From an uncultured Alistipes sp. (GTDB taxonomy: Bacteria; Bacteroidota; Bacteroidia; Bacteroidales; Rikenellaceae), in the NCBI GenBank assembly GCA_944326035.1, contig CALVCS010000011.1, positions 186,001 to 250,000 of the forward strand: a DNA stretch of 64,000 nt, given 5' to 3'. Under the pieces are notes generated by a model, which saw only the letters and a program-made list of their open reading frames with translations, was not told where the DNA came from and did no database searches. The translations under genes were made by a program, and so were the position numbers. Below are positions 17,819 through 24,916 of this stretch, in pieces. The stretch's first letter is position 1. Every line of letters begins with the position of its first letter.

Positions 17819-20017
17819 CTATCCGACGATGTCGCATTGGGCTTCAAGGCGTTTTCCCCACGAGATCTTGGTATCGAGTTCCACGACCGAGGTATCGGTT
17901 TCGGGATCGTAGTAGACGTTATCGGCTTCCCATTTTCCCTTGAAGGTGATGATGATGCTGTCTTTTTCGGTCGTAGGATCCACGTAGGAGATGAAGACAT
18001 GGTTGCCTTCGCGACGGAACACCAGAATCGCCTCTTCGCTGATGTGCAGTACTTCGATTTTATCGTCCACCTTCAGCGTTCCGCGGGTCGTGAAGAAGAT
18101 TGACCGTACCGTTCCGTCGGCAAAACGAACGGCATGTACATCGTCGGAGTTCTTCAAAATGGTGAAGTCTTGCTGGGCGCAGAAGTCGTTCATTTTTGCT
18201 TCGTCGCAACGAGGAATCAACACATATTCATAGGAAGCGGCTTTGGGATCGCGACCGTGATTGAGGGCCAGGTTGAATACCTCCCCGGTCACAGGGGTAT
18301 CCGGAGAATCGGCATGAACGTTATGCCAGCTCCCGGTCTGTTCGCCGACCCGTAGGGTGGCATTTTGACCCGGTGCGAAGTAGTAGCCGATTCCGGCGTG
18401 CAACACCGCTTCCACGGCTCCGTGGGCTTCGTTACGGACTTCAAATCCCGGTTTCCCGTACATTTTTACCTGGGCATCGCCCTTTTTGAAGGCCTGGTTG
18501 ATGCCGGTAGCGACCGGATTGCCGTTGTGACTTTCGATGTCCGAACCCAGGCAGAGAATATATTGATCGGTGAAATACCACGATTTATTGGCAACCAATC
18601 CATCGGCTTCGACCCGCATGGCCGAAACTCCATAGTTTTCATCGGTCAGGCCGCCGACCATCTGGGTTTTCCCCTTGATGCGGCGATTGTAGGTCGGATA
18701 GTCGTTCTGGCTGGCGAAATTGCAGGTAACCCCCGGAATGCGGGTCCAGTCCCAAATGGGGAAAATATTGTTGTATTCGCCCCCATCCTGATAGAGATAG
18801 ATCGCTCCATTGGCCATCACCTGATTCAACAGATTCTCCATGTTGACGGTTTCGGTGCCGACGGTTCGGTCGGATTGCATCTTCAGGGAGGCCATCCAAT
18901 CGCTTTTACGCATGACGGTCATATCCGACATGAAAAAGTGGTTGATCCCCACCAGCGTATTGGGTTCGCCCAGGATCTGTTCGCGGAACATCTGATCGTA
19001 CAGGGCTTTGTTGGCCGGATCTAGCTCTTCCATACCCATCAGCAGTTGTCCGTAGGTATTGGCCTTACTGACCATGGCATTGTTGTAGAAGAGTTGACGG
19101 CCCAGGGAGTTGACATCCATCTCGTCCTTCCAGATCACCCATGACATGCCTTTGAGCAGATAGTTGCGCAAAATTTCCATTTCTTGGTCATTGAAGGCGT
19201 AGCGTGTTCCCAGGAACAAGCGGCCCCGACTGATCAGAGACGAGGGGAAGGACAAACCGTAGTTGCCGAACTGTTGTTGACGTCCGTGCTGGTGGAAACT
19301 CCAGTCGTACTGAACGCCCTCGCCGTTTTCGACCTTGATGACGCTTTTCATGCCCCGAATTGCCTCTTCGAACAGCGGCAGATCGTTGGTTAACATGGCG
19401 CGGATCATGACGTTCGAGCAGAGCCATACCTTATTTTGACCGGTAATTTTGATTTTCGCATTGTCCATGTAGCGGACGGCGGCATCCAGTTGTTCGGGCG
19501 ACATTTTGTCCTGCAGGGTCAGGTAAACAGGGCCGATCGTCATCGGGCCTCCGATTTCGTTATGCCACCAGTTGGTGCTGCGGGGATTGCTGGTGCTCCA
19601 GAAGTCCAACGCCTTAAGAATGTCGGTGAGCAGCTCTTTGTTCTGATAATACGTGGAGTAGGACAAGCTATAGGCTTTGGTCATTTGACTGATGCGGTTC
19701 AGGTGCAGCGAAGGAGACCAATCATTGCGTAATTTGCAGGCATAGTCGATGTCCTTCCAGGAGCCGTCCGGTTGGATGGTGGCCAGACATTCTTTGACCT
19801 TTTCGTCCAGTTTAGCCGTCTGTTCCTGCAGGTATTGGAGACTATCCACCGGTTCGCCTTTTTGCAGGCGGGTCAATTTGTAGGCCTGATAGGCGGGACT
19901 TTGCAGGTCATTGAGATATTGCTCTATGGTGCGTTCTCGGATGAGCTGCATGTCGCTCTTTCCGCAGCTGGACAGCAGTAGCGTGCCAAGCAGCAAGGGA
20001 AGCAAAAACTTTTTCAT
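17819..20017 (-). CDS. Polysaccharide lyase family 8 (chondroitin AC/hyaluronate lyase-like) lipoprotein
   Basis: A 732-residue secreted lyase. The N-terminus is a lipoprotein signal (LLLSSC, lipidated Cys18), placing it in the periplasm or on the outer membrane. The PL8 catalytic set is visible: aromatic patch NWWHNEIG (149-156), N195 in TGQN, H244 and Y253 in the stretch YDWSFHQHGRQQQFGNYG, and R307 in GRQ. The spacing His-9-Tyr-54-Arg is the same as in chondroitin AC lyase, so beta-elimination on chondroitin or hyaluronan is likely. It follows an ABC ATPase gene by 15 bases on the same strand; no SusC/D, sulfatase or GH88 gene is adjacent. Confidence 0.9.
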   Translation of the reverse strand: MKKFLLPLLLGTLLLSSCGKSDMQLIRERTIEQYLNDLQSPAYQAYKLTRLQKGEPVDSLQYLQEQTAKLDEKVKECLATIQPDGSWKDIDYACKLRNDWSPSLHLNRISQMTKAYSLSYSTYYQNKELLTDILKALDFWSTSNPRSTNWWHNEIGGPMTIGPVYLTLQDKMSPEQLDAAVRYMDNAKIKITGQNKVWLCSNVMIRAMLTNDLPLFEEAIRGMKSVIKVENGEGVQYDWSFHQHGRQQQFGNYGLSFPSSLISRGRLFLGTRYAFNDQEMEILRNYLLKGMSWVIWKDEMDVNSLGRQLFYNNAMVSKANTYGQLLMGMEELDPANKALYDQMFREQILGEPNTLVGINHFFMSDMTVMRKSDWMASLKMQSDRTVGTETVNMENLLNQVMANGAIYLYQDGGEYNNIFPIWDWTRIPGVTCNFASQNDYPTYNRRIKGKTQMVGGLTDENYGVSAMRVEADGLVANKSWYFTDQYILCLGSDIESHNGNPVATGINQAFKKGDAQVKMYGKPGFEVRNEAHGAVEAVLHAGIGYYFAPGQNATLRVGEQTGSWHNVHADSPDTPVTGEVFNLALNHGRDPKAASYEYVLIPRCDEAKMNDFCAQQDFTILKNSDDVHAVRFADGTVRSIFFTTRGTLKVDDKIEVLHISEEAILVFRREGNHVFISYVDPTTEKDSIIITFKGKWEADNVYYDPETDTSVVELDTKISWGKRLEAQCDIVG

Positions 20018-20032
20018 AGGTTTATGGTCTGT

Positions 20033-20779
20033 TTAAGAGTGTTTTTCTAAAACGGTATGGGGCACATCGCCGTGGCACATGACCTGGATCGGACAGTTGT
20101 AGTTATGGAGTTGTTCCGGGGTAATGATTGGGGAGTCATGCCGATGGACATGTTGGTTCACGCAAACGATCGATTTGACATACGAGGTAATGGTCCCCAC
20201 GTCGTGAGAGACCATCATGATCGCCATATGTTGGTTGAGTTGTCGCAGGATTTCGTATAATTCTTTTTCGAAACGGTTGTCGACAAAATTGGCCGGTTCG
20301 TCCAGAATCAGTAGCGCCGGGTCTGAAATCAGGGCACGGCAGAGGAGCGTGCGTTGTAATTGACCGCCGGAGAGTTCGCCGACGGGGCGATCGGCAATAT
20401 GCGGAATACCACACAGATTGAGCAGTGTATCGACCTTTTCACGGTCTGTGGTCCGATAGCGGCCGAACCATCTTTTTTGCGCTTGGAGGCCGGACAGGAT
20501 CACTTCCCGTACCGAAATCGGAAAAGCTTTATCTATTTCGCTGATCTGGGGCATATAACCGATGGCCGGAGAGCCGCAACGTTCCATTTCCGGCGCGAAA
20601 TGGATGGATCCGGAGTAGGGGACTAACCCTAAAATAGCCTTGACGAGCGAGGTTTTTCCACCCCCGTTGGGTCCAATCACCCCCAGAAAATCTTGGGCAT
20701 AAATATCCAGATTCACGTCGCTGAGCGCTACCGTTTCACCGTATTGAACGCCGAGGTTGCGGATTTCGACAATTTTCAT
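20033..20779 (-). CDS. ABC transporter ATP-binding protein, metal (Zn/Mn) type
   Basis: A 248-residue ATPase of the ZnuC/TroB class. The Walker A is GPNGGGKTSL, the signature is LSGGQLQR and the Walker B is ALLILDEP; an H-loop follows in MMVSHD. The ATG at 20779 overlaps the stop of the substrate-binding protein gene (ATGA), so the two are translationally coupled. The frame continues upstream, but that extension lies inside the preceding gene. No ZnuB-type permease gene follows: the next gene is the PL8 lyase. The cysteine- and histidine-rich C-terminus (about 215-245) is unusual for a ZnuC. Confidence 0.9.
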   Translation of the reverse strand: MKIVEIRNLGVQYGETVALSDVNLDIYAQDFLGVIGPNGGGKTSLVKAILGLVPYSGSIHFAPEMERCGSPAIGYMPQISEIDKAFPISVREVILSGLQAQKRWFGRYRTTDREKVDTLLNLCGIPHIADRPVGELSGGQLQRTLLCRALISDPALLILDEPANFVDNRFEKELYEILRQLNQHMAIMMVSHDVGTITSYVKSIVCVNQHVHRHDSPIITPEQLHNYNCPIQVMCHGDVPHTVLEKHS

Positions 20780-21639
20780 GGATTTGCAATCAATTGGCTG
20801 ATTTCTAAGATATTCTTTTCTATGTCGTATCCCAGGGGATCCACGGAAACGGCTTTGATGCCCAATTCGCGGGAGAGAGCTTCTACCGTACTCTGGCTGA
20901 ATTGTTGCTGATAGAGGATATGCGGAATCTGCCAACGGCGAGCGCTATCGATCAGTTGTTTGATGTGATCGACCGAAGGTTCTTTCCCTTCATCTTCTAA
21001 GGCAATCTGCGTCAAGCCATAATCGCGTGCCAGGTAGGAGAGGGCAGGGTGGTAGATCATGAAATGGGTTTGACGGCCCTCAAAGAGATGAACGAGGGTA
21101 CGATCCAGAGAATCAATTCGTTGAATCAGTATTTGATAATTCGAGGTATAGCGTGTCGAATCGGGATAGCGTCTTGATAGAGCGCTGTATAGTGTATTTG
21201 CCATGATTTTCAGGCATTTGGGTGATGTCCAAATGTGCGGGTCGACCCCGTGATGGTGGGAGGAATGGTCGGTGTCAGGCGCAGCGGAATCTTCACCGGT
21301 AATCAACGAGATACCTTCTTTCAGATGGACGATCTGGACGGAGGGCATGTTTTCTTGGATAGCGTGTGCGAGATTGATTTCAAAATCGAGGAGTCCGATA
21401 TCGACATAGAGGCTTGATTCGGCGACTTTTCTCATTTGTGTAGCCGTCGGTTCAAAGGTCTCGGGGCTGGCTCCTTGAGGTACTAAAACATTGATTTCGA
21501 AATCATTATCTGTAATTTGTTGGGTCAGATATTTCAACGGTTCAATGCTGACGGACAGGGTCGGTCGGGAGGTTGTACGGTTGGAGGTACAGGCGAGGCA
21601 CAATAGGGTCAGACTGAGGAGTCCCAGAAGATATTTCAT
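20776..21639 (-). CDS. Metal ABC transporter substrate-binding lipoprotein (ZnuA/TroA-like)
   Basis: A 287-residue cluster A-I solute-binding protein. The ATG at 21639 gives a lipoprotein signal (LLCLAC, Cys17). A His-rich loop (DTDHSSHHHG, about 122-131) precedes DPHIWTSP, which holds a typical metal-ligand histidine; another is likely in IYHPALSYLARDYGL, and the final acidic ligand in SVDPLGYD. The first ligand position, usually His in a SPHxYEPT-like motif, reads SPETFEPT here, so Glu replaces His. This points to a Zn/Mn-type binder with altered coordination. It is coupled to the ATPase gene. Confidence 0.88.
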   Translation of the reverse strand: MKYLLGLLSLTLLCLACTSNRTTSRPTLSVSIEPLKYLTQQITDNDFEINVLVPQGASPETFEPTATQMRKVAESSLYVDIGLLDFEINLAHAIQENMPSVQIVHLKEGISLITGEDSAAPDTDHSSHHHGVDPHIWTSPKCLKIMANTLYSALSRRYPDSTRYTSNYQILIQRIDSLDRTLVHLFEGRQTHFMIYHPALSYLARDYGLTQIALEDEGKEPSVDHIKQLIDSARRWQIPHILYQQQFSQSTVEALSRELGIKAVSVDPLGYDIEKNILEISQLIANP

Positions 21640-22033
21640 AGGGTGCAAATTAGGCTTTAAAAGTACGAAATCGGGGGCATATCTGCAAATAGGGGTATCC
21701 GGGTCTTGGAAAAAACGGGATTCAACCTGCTGGAGCATTGTTCATTGTCGAGACATCTGATGGCGGGTCTTTCTGCGTGGTGAGAAGTTAATCGTTTTAT
21801 GAGTAAGGATGCTACGCACTCTTTCACCCGCAAAAAGTTGTTTCTGATCAAATAGTTGCTTATTATTGTAAAAACAAGAAAACCATTCTATTGTAACTGA
21901 GGGATGGAGTGTAACCGAAGGGTGGGGAAATAGCCGATTTTTCGAAGCCGGCGTGTTGAAACCCGGAGTGCGCTTATACCAAAAATGTTAAACAAATCAT
22001 CGATATCAAACCGAAGTAAAAACAGGGAATGTC
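21640..22033. other. Intergenic region between divergent lipoprotein genes
   Basis: No convincing gene in 394 bases. On the minus strand a near-consensus TACTTTTA (21659-21666) precedes the binding-protein gene. Two imperfect copies of GTAAC(T/C)GA(G/A)GG(A/G)TGG occur next to each other around 21894-21927. The base composition becomes AT-richer towards the right. Confidence 0.5.
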
Positions 22034-22879
22034 ATGAAAAGTAAAAAGTTTCTTTGGATAGCGATTGTTTTTGCAGGAGGCGTTTTGTGGGGATGTGACA
22101 AAAACGATTCATCGAAAGACGATGCAGACTTGCCGTATGCAAAATCTTTCATCTTCAGTTATGCAGAATTACCGACCCAGGCGCAGGTGGAAGCGGCCCT
22201 TGTGGATGAACCGATTCCCCACGAAACCGACCCTGCGGATTTGGAGCAGTTGCGGACAGTCAGTACGCATACGGAAACGGTTTATTCGGATGTGAAGTTC
22301 GTGCTCAAAACGAAACTTGGGACGACACAGACGGTATATCATGATTTATGGGGTTCCGGACCTTTTTCGGAGGAGGAAATCGAGGCAGCCGCCAAGTTTA
22401 CGGAATTAGCTAAAGCCAACGACGATTTTTCATACAATCGCAAAGGGCAAGGGTTTGGGGTTTGCCTGTACAAAAAAACTGAAAGTCTGCACGTTGTATC
22501 CGATGCCGCGTATGATGCGGAACATCCGGCAGGAACGTTACTGGACGATGTGTTGGACGTAATGTTTTGGTCTGCTGAAGATTACTTGAAAAGTGGCTAC
22601 ACGTCTTTCTTGGATTATCTGGGCAAGACGACTCGACCTATATATCCGGAAAGATCAGACGGAGCTGTTGTTGCGGCTGAAGGTCCTTGTATGATCGAAT
22701 CGTTAGTCGAGTTCAACCAACTACAACGGACACTTATCAATTTCGGATTTATATTTATGCCGAATAAGGCGCCGAATCAGACTGGTACACATCGTTTTAC
22801 GGTTACTTATACGAACGAAGACGGAGTAGTATTGACGGGCACGACAGAACCGATCACGATTTTGGGCGCCGAAAAATAA
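22034..22879 (+). CDS. Putative lipoprotein of unknown function
   Basis: A 281-residue protein with a lipoprotein signal: hydrophobic residues 6-19 ending in LWGC, Cys21, followed by an Asp/Ser/Lys linker. The rest is acidic and looks globular, with no repeats or recognisable catalytic motif. A C-terminal region reading THRFTVTYTNEDGVVLTGTT suggests a beta-strand fold. I do not recognise the family. No SusC/SusD or fimbrial gene is next to it, and it ends in an unusually long hairpin. Codon use looks less GC-biased than its neighbours, which could mean acquisition. Confidence 0.75.
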   Translation: MKSKKFLWIAIVFAGGVLWGCDKNDSSKDDADLPYAKSFIFSYAELPTQAQVEAALVDEPIPHETDPADLEQLRTVSTHTETVYSDVKFVLKTKLGTTQTVYHDLWGSGPFSEEEIEAAAKFTELAKANDDFSYNRKGQGFGVCLYKKTESLHVVSDAAYDAEHPAGTLLDDVLDVMFWSAEDYLKSGYTSFLDYLGKTTRPIYPERSDGAVVAAEGPCMIESLVEFNQLQRTLINFGFIFMPNKAPNQTGTHRFTVTYTNEDGVVLTGTTEPITILGAEK

Positions 22880-22921
22880 GCCTGAAATATATGGGGATTG
22901 ACTGAGGCCGTATTCCTGTAT

Positions 22922-22975
22922 AGAAGCACAAAGCTCAATTTCGCCAATTAGTGTGAAATTGAGCTTTGTGCTTCT
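22922..22975 (+). terminator. 21-bp perfect hairpin after the orphan lipoprotein gene
   Basis: Arms 22922-22942 and 22955-22975 are exact reverse complements with a 12-base loop. It lies 43 bases after the lipoprotein stop and is followed by GTGGTTTTATT. It may terminate transcription, but the stem is longer than needed and the T run is interrupted. Confidence 0.6.
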
Positions 22976-23008
22976 GTGGTTTTATTATTAGGATCATTTT
23001 TTATTGAC

Positions 23009-23066
23009 ACATAGCATTTCGGTGACTCTGATACCTGAGTGTCAGTAGAGGAAATACCTGCTATGT
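23009..23066. repeat. Nested imperfect inverted repeat
   Basis: Outer arms ACATAGCA (23009-23016) and TGCTATGT (23059-23066) are perfect reverse complements. Next inward TTTC faces GAAA, and an inner stem TGAC-T-CT / AG-T-GTCA has one T-T mismatch. The RNA would fold in either direction. No coding or terminator explanation is evident. Confidence 0.55.
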
Positions 23067-23072
23067 CCTTTC

Positions 23073-23102
23073 TTTATATTATGTAATTTAACATAATATA
23101 AA
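23073..23102. repeat. AT-rich 12-bp palindrome
   Basis: Arms 23073-23084 and 23091-23102 are perfect reverse complements around AATTTA; both arms are almost entirely A/T. It could be an operator or a cruciform-prone site. Confidence 0.55.
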
Positions 23103-23231
23103 TTATGATTCAACGGGGATTTAATCAAAGATCCGACCGAAAACGAACTCTCTAAGGTTGGTTAATAAAAGATGATCTGAAGTTTTAAGCGTTTTCCTGC
23201 AGAGATGCTGTTTGGGCCGAAACCGAGGTGT

Positions 23232-23771
23232 TTATTTAGGACGGTAAGCGAGGAAGGTTTTATCTTTCAAAAAAATGACGATTTGATCGATCATCTCATC
23301 GGAAACTTGGGGTAAAACCGTTTGGAGTGTGGAGGGTTGCGTTGCGTTATTTTTGGGTGCGTCCGTGTTTGGTTCTGCTCCTTTGGAGAAAGTCGCCTGA
23401 GAATGCGATAAACAAGAAGTGTCGTCGGATAATTCAGTTGTATGCGATTCTCCAGTAGATGGCGCATCGAACGGCAACGTATAGGCTGGAGAGGTCGAAC
23501 CTGAAGGTTGTGCAGGATTCGTTACCGGGGTGACGGGCGATGCGAGAGAAGACACTTCGGGCGTCCGATAAATGGAGCCTTTCCCGAGCAACAGCCAATC
23601 GGGATTTACTTTCGGGAATCGGAGCAGCATTTTCTCAATAAAGTCGAAGCTGGGTTTATTACGGCCACCCAAGATATGAGAAATGCTGGAAGGTTGGACT
23701 CCCATGATTTCAGCAAAGCGAGATGGGGTCAAACCTTCGGTTCGGATGAATTTTTCCAGTCGTTCCTTCAT
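23232..23771 (-). CDS. XRE-type helix-turn-helix regulator with disordered linker
   Basis: A 179-residue protein. Residues 1-60 are a Cro/CI-type HTH (LTPSRFAEIMGVQPSSISHIL followed by GGRNKPS), of a Bacteroidetes form that continues with PDWLLLGKG. Residues about 65-150 are a Ser/Thr/Pro-rich, probably disordered linker. A short C-terminal segment, MIDQIVIFLKDKTFLAYRP, may be a strand or docking element; similar tails occur in other Bacteroidetes HTH proteins. Target genes are unknown; autoregulation or control of the neighbouring lipoprotein is possible. Its promoter is the best-formed in the window (23787-23818). Confidence 0.85.
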   Translation of the reverse strand: MKERLEKFIRTEGLTPSRFAEIMGVQPSSISHILGGRNKPSFDFIEKMLLRFPKVNPDWLLLGKGSIYRTPEVSSLASPVTPVTNPAQPSGSTSPAYTLPFDAPSTGESHTTELSDDTSCLSHSQATFSKGAEPNTDAPKNNATQPSTLQTVLPQVSDEMIDQIVIFLKDKTFLAYRPK

Positions 23772-23786
23772 TTTTCCGATTTTTTA

Positions 23787-23818
23787 CAAAGTTAAACAAA
23801 ATAGAACAATCCATCAAA
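23787..23818 (-). promoter_or_regulatory. Full promoter TTTG-N20-TAACTTTG of the HTH gene
   Basis: On the minus strand TTTG (23818-23815) is followed after 20 bases by TAACTTTG (23794-23787). This matches both the -33 and -7 Bacteroidetes elements, 16 bases before the ATG. Confidence 0.65.
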
Positions 23819-24030
23819 TCTTTATTTACAAAAATAACTCCCAAACTCTCCATTTTACATATTTACTTTTGTAAAATATAGGCCTCAGAAAAAACTTAAT
23901 TTCCATCTGTAATCGATTATATTCTATTTTACTTGAGGTAATCCATATAAAATATTGATAATATTTTGCTTGTCATTAGAAGTTGTAGTCAACTACATGA
24001 ATATGTATTTAGAGGAAGTCTATCTCTTTT

Positions 24031-24039
24031 TGTAGATAA
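24031..24039 (-). promoter_or_regulatory. DnaA-box-like nonamer TTATCTACA
   Basis: The minus strand reads TTATCTACA, one mismatch from the DnaA box TTATCCACA and identical to the nonamer upstream of dnaA at 26840-26848. A single nonamer in AT-rich DNA can occur by chance. Confidence 0.3.
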
Positions 24040-24366
24040 TTTATTTATTTATATAATACAACTATAATATTTGATTATAAGTATGTTATTTTATATACAA
24101 ACAACTATTTAACTATGTTTTTTGAGTTTGAATTATTGGTATTGCTTTGGATGATTACAAATGTTAATACAAATGTAAAGTCAACGCATTTTATGGATTT
24201 AGTTCACAAAATTAAATAATCTGATGTTATTTCGATAGATATTGATTACATATGTAATTTGCAAGAATGGAGAATTCCACTATTTGAAACAATTTTCTCC
24301 CCTACTCTCCCGCAGTTTATGACCTTTTAAAAAATGTGAAAATTTCTTCTTGATTATGTTAAATAA

Positions 24367-24394
24367 ACAAGGCGTTCCCTACGGAACGCCTTGT
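24367..24394 (-). terminator. Terminator of the HIT family gene
   Basis: A 12-bp perfect stem (24367-24378 with 24383-24394) and a 4-base loop, followed on the minus strand by a T-rich stretch. It lies 20 bases beyond the HIT gene stop. Confidence 0.8.
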
Positions 24395-24414
24395 AAACGA
24401 ATGAATAAGAGACT

Positions 24415-24801
24415 TTACATTTGGATTAATTCAGCGATTTTCTGAAACTCTTCTGGCGTCAATTTCAGCTTTTCACGGTGAAAATCGACGTCTTGTTCGC
24501 TATTGATCGGGATCAAATGGATGTGTGCATGGGGAACTTCCATCCCTAAAACGACCACCGCTACCCTTTTGCAGTCGATTTTTTCTTTGATTTTACGCGC
24601 AATCTTTTTGGCAAATACCATCATATCCCCTAGCGTTTGATCGTCCAGGTCGAACAGATAGTCGACCTCTTGTTTCGGAACGACCAACGTATGCCCTTTG
24701 GTCAAAGGATTGATGTCCAGAAATGCGTAATAACGGTCATCCTCAGCAACCTTGTAGCTGGGAATTTCGCCGTTTATGATGCGGGAGAATATCGTTGCCA
24801 T
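24415..24801 (-). CDS. HIT family nucleotide-binding protein
   Basis: A 128-residue histidine-triad protein of the HINT branch, expected to hydrolyse purine nucleoside phosphoramidates or adenylated substrates in the cytoplasm. The triad motif is HAHIHLIP (about residues 93-100) and the N-terminal FSRIINGEIPSYKVAEDD is typical of HINT-type proteins. It has its own terminator. Physiological substrate is unknown. Confidence 0.93.
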   Translation of the reverse strand: MATIFSRIINGEIPSYKVAEDDRYYAFLDINPLTKGHTLVVPKQEVDYLFDLDDQTLGDMMVFAKKIARKIKEKIDCKRVAVVVLGMEVPHAHIHLIPINSEQDVDFHREKLKLTPEEFQKIAELIQM

Positions 24802-24895
24802 TGTTATCGGTTGTATGGTTGATAAATACGTGTTTTTACGACTATTTAGAAACGTTATGTGTGTTTTCCCTTATGAGGAAGAGTCGTTGGAAAAT

Positions 24896-24916
24896 AACGC
24901 CCGAAAAACGGGTGTT
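24896..24916 (-). terminator. Possible terminator of the phosphoglucomutase gene
   Basis: An 8-bp stem with one G-T pair (24896-24903 with 24909-24916) overlaps the stop codon of the gene ending at 24915; on the minus strand it is followed by ATTTTCC. A weak T run lowers confidence. Confidence 0.45.

Larger units (their letters stand above)
22880..23231. other. Structured intergenic stretch with three inverted repeats
   Basis: 352 bases without a credible gene. In order it holds a 21-bp perfect hairpin (22922-22975), a nested imperfect hairpin (23009-23066, outer stem ACATAGCA/TGCTATGT) and an AT-rich 12-bp palindrome (23073-23084 with 23091-23102). The remaining 130 bases before the HTH gene stop show nothing clear. 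Confidence 0.6.
23772..24414. other. AT-rich intergenic region, no credible gene
   Basis: 643 bases, much richer in A/T than the flanking genes. It contains the HTH promoter, an inverted repeat TGTAGT-CA-ACTACA (23984-23997), a TGTAGATAA nonamer (24031-24039) and the terminator of the HIT gene (24367-24394). A 34-codon frame at 24115-24219 has no supporting signal. Confidence 0.6.

Noticed and set aside
24115..24219. 34-codon frame in the AT-rich gap
   Set aside because: No ribosome site, promoter or recognised sequence; expected by chance in AT-rich DNA.
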